A stretch of DNA of 64,000 nt from Phoebastria nigripes (lineage: Eukaryota > Chordata > Aves > Procellariiformes > Diomedeidae): positions 1,879,794-1,943,793 of the forward strand of contig JAYKAV010003110.1 in the NCBI GenBank assembly GCA_035582835.1, given 5' to 3'. The position numbers and the translations under genes were made by a program. The first letter of the stretch is position 1, and the number at the start of each line of letters is the position of its first letter. Below the pieces are notes generated by a model, which saw only the letters and a list, made by a program, of their open reading frames with translations, was not told where the DNA came from and did not search any database. This document shows, in pieces, positions 46,801 to 59,934 of this stretch.

Positions 46801-48180
46801 CGGATAGATGGTTAAATGCACTGAGACAATATACGTGCTAGGCTGCCGACCTGAACAGCATTCCTTACCAATGGCAACGGCAGACAAGAAAATGGGAGAA
46901 CAAACTGATAAGCAATTCAGCTATAGAATTATTTTAAGGAGACCATTAGAAAAGTGCACGTTTATCAAAACAAACATTGTGCTGAAATACTGTTGTAATG
47001 TGAATTGATGAAAAATTAGTAATAGTTACTCCCAAAAGAGAAAGAATTCTTTAAGCTTATAAACTAAAAGCTAAACTCTAGTTTTACTTCTGCACATGTA
47101 ATTTGTCAGAGAAGTAATGAATAAAATTATAATTAATAATAATAAAGATAATAACAAGTTTCTATTGATGCCTATAAATACATCTTTGTTAATCCCACAA
47201 TGACTAATAGAAACATTCAGAAAGTAGTTAAAAGAAATTTTTTTAAAACCAAATGGCTAAGAAATAAAATCCTACTGTACCTCAGTAATTGTTAAAGGAA
47301 GGACCCATTATCTTAATTATGTTTCTGGAGCAAACATTATTTCAATGTGATAAAAGATGACATGACACTAAAGGTAAAGCTACAGCAGATGTTACATGAG
47401 TAACAAGCCAATATGCCCACATTCTGGTAATTTCTCCCCCCCTAGACATGTTCTCATTAATCTGTGATTAATAGGATTTGAGTATAGTAAATGATGTTGA
47501 TCTATTGTCTGTCTTTGTCCCACACCATAGAGAGAGCAATTTGTCAGCTCAGCTTTTGTGTGACTATTTAATAGCAAAGAGGGGGAGAGAAAAGACGCTA
47601 ATCTTCTAATTGGCATCTATAGAGAAAGGTCTAAGAACACTGCCTGCCTGGAAATAGCTTGTATGCAATTCCTATGCCTGCAAGGCTGAGGCAGACAGAC
47701 AGTTGTACAGCCACGGGCGCCCATGGAAAAGGAACTGTATGTATCTATCACACCATCACCCGCTGTCCAAAGGGAGACTGGAGAGCAAGGCGCACTGTAG
47801 AACCAGGTGCAATTGCTAACTCTTCAAAGTCTGTTATGTTTCAGCCTGTTACATGTCAAGGGAGTACTTCTTGACTGGTGTGACTTTAATAAAGACAGAA
47901 AGCTTCCTCCTTCACAGAGCAGAAAGAAGAACGAGGTGGGGGGGGAACGGGGGCAGTGATGGAGACCAGAACAGTCCTCTCACCAGGAAAATCGGAATCA
48001 ATGGAGGGAATATGAAGTGCCCAAATGCCTTTCCAGAGATGTCAGGTGAACAATGGCTTTGTGCTAAGATGGTGCCACTTATAATTTAACTGTCCTCCTT
48101 AGGTGCTAAGGTTACCTAATAAAATGATTGTTCCTCACAAAGGACAAAATACAAATAATTTCACAATTAAGTCACTAGTC
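46800..48180. other. AT-rich intergenic DNA, no supported gene
   Basis: Smooth AT-rich sequence, including AATTATAATTAATAATAATA-type runs near 47130. No coding frame over 80 codons and no mobile element recognised. Confidence 0.6.
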
Positions 48181-48181
48181 T

Positions 48182-48247
48182 CAATTCAGTAAAGCATGTA
48201 AGCCACTGCTTAAAACTAGGCATGAGGGCAAGTGCTTTGCTAAGTTG
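48182..48247. repeat. Fossil palindromic repeat (CAATTCAG...AAAGCA arms)
   Basis: Arms CAATTCAGTAAAGCA (48182-48196) and TGCTTTGCTAAGTTG (48233-48247) are inverted copies matching at 12 of 15 positions. The core (CATGTAAGCCACTGCTTAAA) fits a palindromic repeat of turtles and birds that I recall as starting AATTCAGCAAAGCACTTAAG. Confidence 0.5.
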
Positions 48248-48940
48248 TGTTCCCTCGGATGCCTTTCACCTGTCCCTGGCTGTCTATTTGATGTCCTCCA
48301 AAAGGTCAGAATCAAGACTTGGTTTTTGGTTGCAGTTGAGGAATGGATCCTATCTACCTCTCAGCAAAATGCAGGTTTGTTTCGTGTAATGATTTCTTGA
48401 GTGGTGAATGTAGCTGAAGAGTTCCTCATTCAGTTTAGCCACCTGAGCCATTATGACAATACAACTATTTAAGGCAATACAGTAACTCCCTAAAAATATT
48501 ATTTTTTGAGAACCTATGTAATTTTTTTACTGGTGCAATTTAGGGCACATTTCTGTAAGTAGTTTTATCAATCCAAGGGGTGGAACCAGTAAATTGCATT
48601 GAAGAAGGGTGGGACTATCTTAAACCAGCTTTGCCACTTGGAAANTGTGCTGTGGACCTGAGTGTAAAGTTATTTCTACCTATGTAACTCTTCAGTGGCT
48701 ATAACATAGAAAATCTTTCCTGCCTCTGTTTTAATGCTAATGCATGTGAGCAGGGTTTAATGGAAACTGATGAAGGATAAAGATTGGATAAAGAGCTGTT
48801 TCACTAGAGGAAGAATAAAACCACAGACAGAATTGAATCTGATTTAAAACGGAGAAGAGTGTAGGGAAAGCAGTTAATAGTGCTGAGGTTAAAAAAACGG
48901 CTCTCCATAATGTGTATTTAAGTTTACAATATTTACTGCT

Positions 48941-49538
48941 TGTTGTGGTTTAACCCTGGCAGCACCTAAACACCACGCAGCCACTCACTCACCCCCCCGC
49001 TCCGGTGGGATGGGAGAGAGAATCGGGAGGGCATGAGTAGGAAAACTCATGAGTTGAGATAAAAACAGTTTAATAATTGAAATAAAACAAAGTAGAACAG
49101 TAATAATAACAGTGATAACAACAACAACAATAGAATGTACAAAACAGGCGATGCACAATGCAACTGCTCACCACCCGCCGAACCGACACGTTGCTGAGCC
49201 GACGCATTGCTGAGCCGACGCGTGCCCGAAATGCGTGAGCCCGTCCCGGAACCCAGAGCCCCCCACACCCTTAGTTTTTATACTGAGCATGACGTNGCAT
49301 GGTATGGAATACCCCATTGGCCAGCTGGGTCAACCACCCNGGCTATGCTCCCCCCGCCAGCTTCCCATGCACCTGGCAGGGCATGGGAGGCCGAAAAGTG
49401 CCCGCTGCAAGCACCACCCAGCAACACCCAAAACATCAATGGGCCATCAATGCTCCTATTATACCAAACCCAAAACACAGCACACCCTCCCCAGCTACTG
49501 GGAAGAAAGTTAACTCTGTCCCAGCCGGAACCAGGACA
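48941..49538 (-). mobile_element. Solo LTR of an endogenous retrovirus (copy A), ERVL-like
   Basis: A 598-bp element that, read on the minus strand, begins TGTCCTGGTTCCGGCTGGG and ends in TTAAACCACAACA, the TG...CA ends of an LTR. It is flanked by an exact 5-bp target-site duplication, CTGCT (48936-48940 and 49539-49543). It holds a TATAAAA-like box near 49277 on the minus strand, (AAT/AAC)n sequence, and a 16-bp tandem duplication (49191-49222). No internal viral gene is attached, so it is a recombination remnant. Full-length similarity to copy B. Confidence 0.9.
49191..49222. repeat. 16-bp tandem duplication inside LTR copy A
   Basis: TTGCTGAGCCGACGCA then TTGCTGAGCCGACGCG. Absent from copy B, so it arose in copy A or its subfamily. 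Confidence 0.85.
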
Positions 49539-49543
49539 CTGCT

Positions 49544-52320
49544 ACATTTCACAAACAATCACATCCCTGTNCACTGCTCAGGTGTATAACCCAGCGCTTC
49601 AGTATGTACAGCAGCCATTGCGGTGGCTGGGCTCTGCAGTGAAAATGCTGTCAGGATTTGGAGAGCAGATGTGAGTCTGGGCAGGGACAAAGCAGGTGGG
49701 GAAGTGGGGCGAATTGTACCATCTTGTATGTGAATTTACAAAAATAGAGCATTTCCACGCTGCTTGGCCATGTTACTTCTGGGCATGCTGAGCACAATTA
49801 TCACCAGGCACAGAGCCCCTTTTCTGCCTTTGGGGGTGAGCACTGACATTTGTCCCCATTTCAGGCATGGCAGGGAGAATGCATCCAAACTGTCCCTGTG
49901 GAAAGACCCAAAACTTTCCCAGTGGAAACAGCTCCCTAAGCAGAGATGCTGGAGCTGTCCTGGGTCGATTAATCCCACACTGGGGAGTGTGGTGCCAAAA
50001 CCAGCACTGGGGCCATGTGAATGAGCTGAAGCACAGAAGTGGTACATCCATGTCAGCATGTCCCTGTGCTCTAGCTTGTACGTCTTTCAGAAAGAGGAAA
50101 ATGGCCATCTTGCTTCTCAACATGAGTTCGTGCTGCACAATGCCAGGCTGTCATGCAATGTAGATTCGTGGTCTCAAGCTTGGGGCCCTCTGTCTTGTGC
50201 TCTGGTTTGATGAACTCTAATGGGACACTTGCTCTTCTGGACTGCTGTGATCAAGCAGGGGAGGATTTCATCATCCAAAACTGGAAGGTCTTGGGGCATG
50301 CCCAGGACCAGGTTCCGGCAGCCTCGGAAAACTGCAGGGTATCCTGGACTAGCTGGTTGCCTCCACTGACCTCCTCAATTCCCTCTGTAGAGGAGAGAGG
50401 GGTCCTGGAGCGTGGGTGGACTGCACTTAACCAGCCTGTTTACATGGAAGCTGTCATAGATTTCCCTGTAGTGGTCGCTGGGAGAAGAGGGGCAGAACAC
50501 CCCCCATTTAACNCCAGCCTTCTGCCACTCTTTGAAGGTTTTCTTCGTTTCTGGACATAGTACCAGAGGCATAAAGCCCTCCAAGACTGCGCACGTCTGT
50601 CTGTATGCAGGCATTGTGCCAGGGCAGGGGAACCACAGGTAGCCAAAAAAATCACCAATAGTGATACATTCCTTTTTAGGGATTAGGGTGCTTTATCCTG
50701 TCCAAGATACAGTGAAAGATGTTCCAGCTCGCAGGGAGCTTCAGTCTAAATGCACAAACCTAGGGTAAGCTCAAATCTTACATAAAACAAACATTTGCAC
50801 AAATATACATTGTGGCCAGGTTCAAATATTGCAAGTTTTAGTTCTTTTTAAAAAATGAGGTTACTTTCTATTTTTAAAATGCTCAGAGCTGTGAGAATGG
50901 GAAGGTTTGTTAATCCTGTAAGCAAGTAAGTAAGCAAAATGCCCCCAAATGCTCGCTCTGAGTAGAGCAGGAGGTGCTGGGAGGCTGCGGGTGGCTGTCT
51001 GTGATCTGGACTTCATCTGACAAAGTCCTCTGCATCAGGACATGAATTTATTGCATCTGTCCATCAACACAGCTCATTACATGGAACTTGAACTTAAGCT
51101 GTCACATATTTTCCAATAGATTAATCTCTATCTAGCATGTGAAGTTGTTGCAAGTGCTATTTGTTATTTGATATTTCATGCTCTCAGCCTGTTCAAAAAA
51201 GCTGCTGAGTTAAGGAAGATCAAAATGCAGAGTGACATTTCTCTTTAAAAAGCCATTATTACAGAAAGACTCTGGGACTGTTGAAATGTGAGAATATAGC
51301 GATAGTAGCGAGTGTTATAAAACTGTTATTTTAAAACATGACCTGCTTTCTGCCTGTCCCTTAATATCACTGTGCTTAGAGGGGGAAGGAGGGTGTATTT
51401 GAAGCAGTTATCTCCTAGGCAGGCAATAGCATCTGGTGATATTAAAATGTCATCAGATGAAAATATATGCAACAGNGTCAACCTCATTTGAATATGAAAT
51501 GCAAAGACAATCCAAGGCAGACAACCGCTTGTTTAGAGTGATATCTGAATCCAAAGGCTGGATCATCAATAATAGATTAAGGTTTTTTTGCTTGTTGTAA
51601 ATTAGAGGTCGGATGGGTATTGTCGTTTTGTTTTTTAATTATTTATTGCATTAGCAAGGCTGGCTGTTACAAAACACCAGGCAGAGTAAAAATGTAAAAT
51701 ATGAAGTGGGAAGAATTAATTTTAAAATCTGACACTAGAATAAAGCTTCAAACCTCTGCATCAACTACACTGAAAATTAGATAGTAACATTCTGGTAGTT
51801 CTGTCAAAGACAAATACAGAAGCAATTGTTAAGTGTTGATAGGCAGTGGATAGAAGGTGTAATCCACTGGGAAGGTTTTGATCCAAAATGAAACAGTTTT
51901 CTACCCCTGCTAGTCAGGCAGAAATCTAATTACTCTCTTTTGATCTCTATGGAGAGGTAAACCAAAGAGTTATAGGTTATGGACAGTTTTATTGATTTTT
52001 ATCTCAGAAATCAACAAGTGCAGGCTTTACACTTTACACATACTTGCTTAGCTGGTGTTAGGATCAAATATTTCAAACTGGCTTTCCCTGCTACCAAGTC
52101 AATAAGCATTTTAGTTGTTTTGTTCAAGTTGTACTGTTGATGTTAATATTACAGAACTTTTTTGCACTTAGAAGCTTTGGGGAAAAAGATAGCCAGGTTT
52201 TTATTTGGGTGTTTTAAAGCAGAAGTCTAAACATTTGTTTGTCCATCTACTCTTGCAAGACTGCATTGTTATATTACGGCTATAAATGGACAAGCATATG
52301 TATTTTTAGCTCTGCATGTG
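49544..52320. other. Unique DNA between the two solo LTRs
   Basis: About 2.8 kb with no retroviral gag, pol or env remnant, so the LTRs do not bound one provirus. The 51.04-51.48 kb part is AT-rich, unique and looks like a non-coding element. No exon recognised. Confidence 0.65.
51040..51480. other. Candidate conserved non-coding element
   Basis: Unique AT-rich sequence with scattered TTAAT, CATTA and ATGAATTTATTGC motifs and no simple repeats or mobile-element signature. Same texture as the better candidate at 61.6-62.2 kb, weaker. Confidence 0.25.
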
Positions 52321-52879
52321 TGTCCTGGTTTCGGCTGGGATGGAGTTAATTTTCTTCCTAGTAGCTGGTATAGTGCTGTGTTTTGGATTTAGCATGAGAA
52401 TAATGTTGATAACACACTGATGTTGTAGTTGTTGCTAAGCGGTGCTTACACTAAGTCAAGGACTTTTCAGCTTCCCATGCTCTACCGACTGAGAAGGCTG
52501 GAGGTGCACAAGAAGCTGGGAGGGGGCACAGCCAGGACAGCTGACGCAAACTGGCCAAAGGGATATCCCATACCATATGATGCCATGCTCAATATATAAA
52601 GTAGGGGAAAGCTGGCCGGGGGGCCGCTGCTCGGGAACTGGCTGGGCATCGATTGGCGGGTGGTGAGCAATTGCATGGTGCATCACTTACTTTGCATATT
52701 CTTTTATCATTGTTATTATTATTATTTTCCCTTCTTTTTCTGTCCTCTTAAACTGTCTTTATCTCAACCCATGAATCTTACTTTTTTTTTCCCCCGATTC
52801 TCTCCCCCATCCCACTGAGGGGGGAGAGTGAGCAAATGGCTGTGTGGTGTTTAGCTGCCTGATGAGTTAAACCACGACA
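52321..52879 (+). mobile_element. Solo LTR of an endogenous retrovirus (copy B), ERVL-like
   Basis: A 559-bp element beginning TGTCCTGGTTTCGGCTGGGA and ending GTTAAACCACGACA. Flanks ATGTG and ATGTC look like a 5-bp target-site duplication with one later change. A TATATAAA box lies at 52593-52600, followed by a (TTA)n tract and a C/T-rich stretch near the 3' end. It is collinear with copy A along its whole length and in the opposite orientation. No internal viral sequence remains. Confidence 0.88.
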
Positions 52880-55800
52880 ATGTCAGAAAAGGATCTTCAT
52901 TGCAAAGGCAGCAGAACCGGAGTCTGAACAGGAAGGGTCTGCCAGTTTCTGGAGGTTTAGCACCCCTTCCATTGACAAGGTAGAGAAGGATAACTGCGAT
53001 GCAGCTGGTAACAACACCTAAAACCATTTCTGGAGTGCTCCCAAGACATTTCTAAGGTAGTCCTGGAGTGCAAGGGAGGAGAAGGCTTTCTGTTTCTGGA
53101 GTTTGCAGTGCACCTTTGAGACAAACCAGACGCAAACTTCACTGCTCGTATTCTAGCACTGAAATATACCCTGGTCCTTTGTCCGGTCTCTGTGGGTGCA
53201 AACATTTCCACAAATACCCACTCTCATCAACTGCAGCTTACGGAAATATTTAATCTTAAAAAAAACCCCAACCCTTCTTCTCCAAGCTACTTCACTGCTA
53301 GTCTTACCTAAAACCTTGGCATGCAATCATGTCCCCAATTCAGCAAACAGGANTTGTGCTGTCAAGCTGCAAGATGTCAAGATTTCATGCCAGCTTTTTA
53401 GAGGTAAAATTATTTGGGGTCTATTGTTGGTAATTACATATTTTCATGCAATCTAATCGATCTTCAAGAATGTGCATCAAGTCAGGGTCTGCTTGTTCAT
53501 GCACACAAAAAAGCCAGTCATTCGCATTTAACTCCGCTGTCAGAGCCACAGGCACAGACACAGAGCCCGGGATGAGTGTAGCTTCAAGATTATTTTGATA
53601 GCTTCTCTTCTTTGTGTCCTGGGAGATAAGGCTGTTTCTCCCACAGCTGCATTTTTTCCTGAATGACTGACAACCGCTTTAGAGGAGATCAACCCCTTTT
53701 TGTGCCCTTTCACTCACTCGGAGGTTATCAGCTAAAACTGCACTCAGCATTCAATCACGTCTTTCCCCTGTGGCCGTAACTCCTGTTAACACAGTTAACC
53801 TTCTGATGGGAACATAAAATGAATCTAGGGAGGGAAAAAGAGCAGAAATACATTCCCATGTTAAGGATTAAATGGCCACAGTGCTTATAGCAGTGCTTTT
53901 TCACCTCTTTCTCTTACACAACATNCCGTGTAAGGGGCTATTAGCAGGAAGTCACCTGTCACAAAATTCTTCCTAGCAATCCCAGCAGCTCTTATTTTAT
54001 CAGCAATTTTTTGACTTTAAGGTTGATTGAGAGTATTATGGGACATAAAACCGGATTGTCAACCAAATTAAAATTTGTATTTGTTTGTGTTTTGGTTTGC
54101 TGACCCCCCCAAAAAAATCTAAATCTGAAAGATACTTTTTGACAGCCAACATTTCCCTTTTTTTTGGCGGGGGGAATGATGGGGACAAATAATATCTGTC
54201 TTCTTTTGAGTTTCTTTTTCTATGACAGTATTTTGAAATGATAAACAGACCCATTGTATATTCATCTTTGTTTTCATTTACTGGCTGTGTTTCTGTCCTG
54301 AGCTCAGTATATCTCTGTATGTGTCCCCCTGGTTGTGCCCTAGCACGTGTCTACTCTAGGCATATTTTAGCCTCAGTATTTCTGAGGGATCTAAGTACAC
54401 CCCCAACCCTCCTGAAGCTGAGACATGAATATTCATTCAATTCTTCCCTTTTTATCTCCCTCTCCACTCCATGGGTGGCTCGTTGTCCTGAAGAGCCGGG
54501 GGGCTGGGGTGGAGGCCAGCAATGCCCCTTGGGCACCATGCCCAGGCTGCAGCCCATGACCCTGGGGGTGCTGTGCAGCTCTGGTGCTGAATAAACCTCT
54601 GGTCTGGCTCTGGCTCTCACTCTGGTTATCTTGAGCAAGCTAATGCTCTGCCCCGTTTTCCTCTACAAAAATATCCGTGGAGGATTTTCCCTCAATTTTA
54701 AGTGCACCGAAGTCCTTGAGCAAAGAACTAGACATGTATTTGAGCTGCTGAGGTAAAGCACTTGGAGGACACCCCCTTGGGCCCATTGACTCCCAGCGGT
54801 GAGGCTGAAGGTGGAACGGGGTTGGAAGGCACTTGTTCTCTGACCGACTGAGTCTATACCCCCTCTGTGGTCAGGAGAAGGGCTTGGAGATGCGAGGCCT
54901 TTTGACTTTCTCAGGTCTTGCCTATTCTGAAGTGTTGTCCAGCAGCAGGTACTTGGCCTGTGCATGGTTTCAGTACTCCAGGCATTTGCAAGACTCCATG
55001 GTGAAACTTGTAACTGGACAAGAGATGGAAAATAAATACCACTTTTCTAGCATAGGCATGTCCCCAAGCACAGACAGTGGTTCAGCTGAGGCAGCAGTTA
55101 AATGAGATGAAGATATTTTGTGTTTTTCTGTCAGATTACAATAATGCTGATTTTGACTCTACCCTGTTTACCAGGTTTGCATAAAATCAGTAACTGTTCA
55201 GGTCTAGCTGTTAAGTGTGTACCTGCACTCTTTCTCTGCTGGTTGAGTTGGTTTTATGCAATGCCTCTGGTGACAGATTTAGGGAACTCTGATCATTGTA
55301 GCATCAGGTATTTAGCATGCAAGTGGCAAATTTGTATTTTCAGCATCCTTCACAGAAGTAGAGCTAATTGCTTAAACTGAAGCAGGCAGGGAAAGAGAAC
55401 AAGCCACATTTTAATATCTGTAATTCTTACAGGTTTTTGTATGCTGTGATGTGACGAATAGGATTATAATGCACATTGTAAAAACAAATGGACAAGGCAA
55501 AATAATTAAATTTTTAGGACAGACTGGAATAATGTCCAGTCTGATTTGTATGTTGTTACATTTCCAAGTTTCTTCCTCACTTTCTTGTTACAGCCCTGTT
55601 CTCCCAAGTAGGGGGTAAGGGGATGATCTGCCTGTGTGTGTACTTTCCAGTCTTGCTGCTGTAGATTTGGAAGAGTCTGCGAGGTTAAAACTTCTGTTGA
55701 AAACCCCACAGTTAATAATGCTGGAATGTGTCCCTGGGAAAATAAAAGAAGGTCTTTGCAGCTAGAGACAAGTGCCGTGTGCTGCTGAAGAAGAGCCAAG

Positions 55801-58800
55801 GGCGCTCTGTGAATCTGCCAGTTTGCAGATGAAGCAGCTACTTGGGCATAGAAGAGAAGAACGAGGAAACACAGTTGATGGGAAAAGGAAGATGCAGGGA
55901 TATCAACTGATAACAAAAGCTTGGGCTAATTTTCTTTGTAGGTTTTTTTCTCTATTTCATATTTCTTTTCTCTTCTCTTTTCAGTTCAGATGTGTTAGTT
56001 GTTCGTCTGTCCTTGTCCTGAGAATTGATTGTTGCATCCATGGGAGATTGCTGGCATGAAGAAAACACTTACAGTAATTAAAGTGAGGAAAGCTGATGTC
56101 AGGCTTGCTTCTCCCTTTCAAAGGAACTAAGAACTTCACCAGAAAACAGTTTAGTTTCAAATCAAACTTCATTCCACTGGATGCAGTATCCATACTGACA
56201 TAATTAAAATATGGCTTATTGTAGTGCTGTAGTGATGGAGCACAACCGTGGAGCTCTGCGGTAGAGATCACGCTTAAGGTAAGGGTACAACAGAAGAACT
56301 GCACATAAAAAGGCCAATAAAGGATGAGGCAAGGTTAAATAAGATTGTGTCCCTGGCTCACACTGGTATCCCTTGGCTCGCTTTTCACAAGAGATACCAG
56401 TTAGCCATTGTCCTTCCCCAGGCAACTGCCTCCAACTCAAGAATCCTCTTACACGTTCCCGCTGCGGCCTCTTTAGAGGAGTCAAAATCCGCATGCGTTT
56501 GGCAGGGTCACAGGGAGGTGGCCACGAGGAGATGCGGTGTGTGTCGGGGCAACGGTCGCACCCAGGACACAGGGTGCAGAAGCGCTTTTGCTGAGCTGAG
56601 CCAGCTGTGAAGACCATAACCTGCCATGCTGGTGAGCTGAGAGCAATGTCGGTAACTCGGGTTTTCCCACTGGGGAGAAAGACATGGATATAAACAGAAT
56701 GGCTGTAAAAATGTGAATTCAGGACATACTAAGCAGCTCTGATCCTCCTGAAAGACATGTGCGCTGGGGTGTTATGTAAATCCTGAAAGGATGCAGCTCC
56801 CAGCTCATCCCATTGTTGAAAGGGATTAAGCCTTTGTGAGAGCTGGGCGCTCGGGGATTATGGCTCAGCGTCCAGAGGGGGAGGCACCCGGGGTGACTTA
56901 TGGTGTTTAAGGGCTTTATGCCTTCACTCAACACTTACTTACAGCTGTTAGGATTTCTTTTACTTGGTTTCTGGAGATGGCAGGCTCTTAGTTTTGCCAA
57001 GTCCCCTTGACACGCAGAATATCATGGACTCTCTTTCTTTTCCTGGATCCACACACAGATGTGCTACTGAAAAACAGTATTTGAGAGATGGCACCATGTC
57101 TTTTCTGCTAAACCAGGTTACCTTTACACAGAGCAGCTACCACGTACGTCCTCCTTCACTGCCCGAGACCCACAGCTGTACCAGGCGTATCTGTCACCAA
57201 TCTTCTCCCAGAAGAGCCTCGCTATATTTTACAGTCCACAGCACTTCGGATTACTACTTCATGTAAAAGTTCAGTGTTGCGGTCCAGCCCCTGGGAATCA
57301 CAGTGTCTGAGCTGGCTCTGCAGTACCAGGGTGATGTGGTTATTAATCCTTCTGATAGGGCTGGAGCAGTCACTGTCTAGTGGAAGGGCTTGTGCATTAC
57401 TACATAATACATCAAACCTCTGGTGCGGCAGCTTCTTCCAAAGAGCAGATAAATTTTCCACTGCCCTGTGTACCTCTGTGCAGGGCTCTGCCTTCCTGCG
57501 TACCGGGGATTTGCTTACCAGCATCAGGGGACTCAACCAAGAGAGGGGCAGGTTAGGTTTGATTATTCTGAAGAATGTGACCTGCTTAAGACGCCACTTA
57601 ACGCAGCCATGGGCTTTTGTAAAGGAGTCTTCTCAAACAGTTCTTGGAGAAAAGTAAAAGGGGCTTAATTGGGAAATAAACAGAAACAATTCTGTAATAG
57701 AAATTATTCACTCTTCCTCATCTTTTTCTGGTGGAGGTGGTGGGACAATCTCCTGCACCAGCAACTGTGGGAAAGCCATACCTTCACCCCGTCTTTTTAT
57801 TATCTTTTTTTCCTTGAGATGTACTCCTTTTGTTACAACTCCAGAGAATAACTGAGGCTGTACAGGTCTAGGCTGTCCGCTGCTGGTTTACACTCTGCAT
57901 TATCTAGTTTTGCTTATCTGAAGCTGAAGCTCAGAAAACAAAAAAGAAAACATGGGAAGATGCTAATGGGGTTGGATCTGCTGTTTCAAAACATCTGCTA
58001 TTCTCCATTTTTCTGGGCTTGTGCTTCCTACCCCTTTCCTTCCAGTAGGCATCTCTTGATGAAACAGAAGTAAAATCCATTGGTCTGCATTTCAGAAAGT
58101 AGTCTTTAAACTTCCAAACACAGTAGACATTTTCACCTCTATTTTCTGTGCACAAAAACTGGATGTGGAACAATGTCAGAGCGAAATTGGCGGTGTATGC
58201 CTGGAGGTCCCTTTGAAAAAATGGATCCATTCAAAACTGTATTTCACCCTCAGTCCTAAATAACTGATTTATGTTCCAGGTGAATCTCTGCAGCAATTTA
58301 CAGTTCTTCTACTTTTTCAATTATCCATTTTTCCCCTATTGAGATCTTATTAATTTTCATTTACTTCTGCAAAATCTTTTTTCCTGCTCACAGTACCATT
58401 ATGCCTTCCCCAACTATTTCTTTGAAATTAAGTGCTTGGTTCTTTATCTTTTCATCATTAATTACCGATGTCTTTTTGACCTCTGCTTTGTAAGCTACCA
58501 TGTCATATTTCTATTTCCTGTCTTTTAGACTTGGTTTAGTTTTTTTTTTTTCTTTAATGACCTGCTCTGAATAGCTTTGTTCTTGTTTTTCAGTCAGTTC
58601 CCAGAATGGCCACACAGCTGAACCTTTGCCCTCCTCTCTTGTTTTTCATTTTGTCTCTATTATATCAATGGCCTAGTTAAAAATGTATTTTATAGCTCCC
58701 TGAGGCCAAGCCACTCTCCGTTTTTATAATTATGCTGATTATAATCTATATAGGTATCTCGATAACATTTTGCTATGACCGTGGGCCAGTTCGCACCTCT

Positions 58801-59330
58801 CTTTTGAGGGCCAGAGGTAGCTGGGCGTGAACAGAAGTGGGTGCCACTGTAGGACTTGTGGTTTGGTTTAGGAGACAGGAATAACATGAACAGAAGCCAC
58901 CCCATGAATGTTGGATTAGTGAAATGTTAGTTCAAAGGGCTGAGGATTTTTTCCTGTGGAAAAATTGTGAACTTTTTTTGGCAAGCTCTTCAGTGAGATG
59001 GGTGACACTTCGGTAGTTCAGGAAGATTCAAACCTGTCCTTAGGTATCCAAATAATTTCTTGGGCTGGTTCCACATATATCATTTCACCATGCCTTATAG
59101 TGGCATTTTCATTTGCTTCTTTCTTCATAATAATTCCCAAAGTTTTTTATTTTGTAATTGAAAAAATTCAAATAGTTCATAAATTACTTTCCTGCCTTTG
59201 CCAAATCTCCCATTAGCGTCAGTGGAGTCTCATTTAGCAAGCGAGGTTAGACTCTACCATCGCCTTTAAGTATTCTTTTCTTGGGGAGTGATGGCTAGGA
59301 AGGAAGGCCAGCTGTTTTTTTCAAAACCGT
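52880..59330. other. Intergenic DNA, no supported gene
   Basis: Only short chance frames, such as 57274-57657 plus and 57222-57536 minus, which overlap each other and match no family I know. 58.25-58.70 kb is markedly pyrimidine- and T-rich on the plus strand. No clear mobile element. Confidence 0.6.
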
Positions 59331-59339
59331 GAGAGCGGC

Positions 59340-59720
59340 TGGGCCTTCTTGCTGAAATATATTTTATAAATCTGTAAAGGGAGACATGATAAATGCAGGC
59401 ATTTGCTGTCATTTTGTTCTTTTAAATAAATAACTGAGTATAATGAGTCTCAGCCACAGAATGAACATAATGAACCTCCAAAAAAGATGTAGTCTGAGAG
59501 CAATATTTACCACTGAGGAAGGGATTGTTACAGAAACAAAGATTGTTTAGACATTAGTGGGTGAGATAAGAATCTATTAAAGGAATTAAAAGCGAAGATG
59601 ATTCATCACACATTTCTGCTTATTTGTAAGAGACACATGAAAGGCAGGGATTTCAAAACATTTGTATTAGAAAAACATCAATAACAAAGCCCCCTGATTT
59701 AATTTTTCAGTCTCTCGGGC
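59340..59720. other. Candidate conserved non-coding element
   Basis: Unique AT-rich sequence with several homeodomain- and Fox-like motifs (AAATAAATAAC, AGATTGTTTAGAC, AAACATCAATAAC) and no repeats. By eye only. Confidence 0.35.
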
Positions 59721-59934
59721 TTCAAAAGAAGATGCGACTTTTCCACATTTGCCTGGAAAAACACACAGCACTGGAAACTAGCAAAGGCTTGGTTTGCTTT
59801 GCTGCATTTCGTTTTTAGATTGGTCACCTATACCCGATATTTACACTATTGTCTTCTGTGCGAAAATCTAGGAACTGCTTTCGTTGCATTGAGAGTCAGA
59901 TTTCTGATAAGTTTCAAAGGGGCGAAGTGTTTCT

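Noticed and set aside
48941..52879. One complete provirus bounded by two LTRs
   Set aside because: The LTRs point in opposite directions, have different target-site duplications, and enclose no gag, pol or env remnant.
58250..58700. Pyrimidine-rich stretch as a mobile element
   Set aside because: T-rich composition gave weak resemblance to CR1 antisense sequence, but no collinear blocks could be followed.
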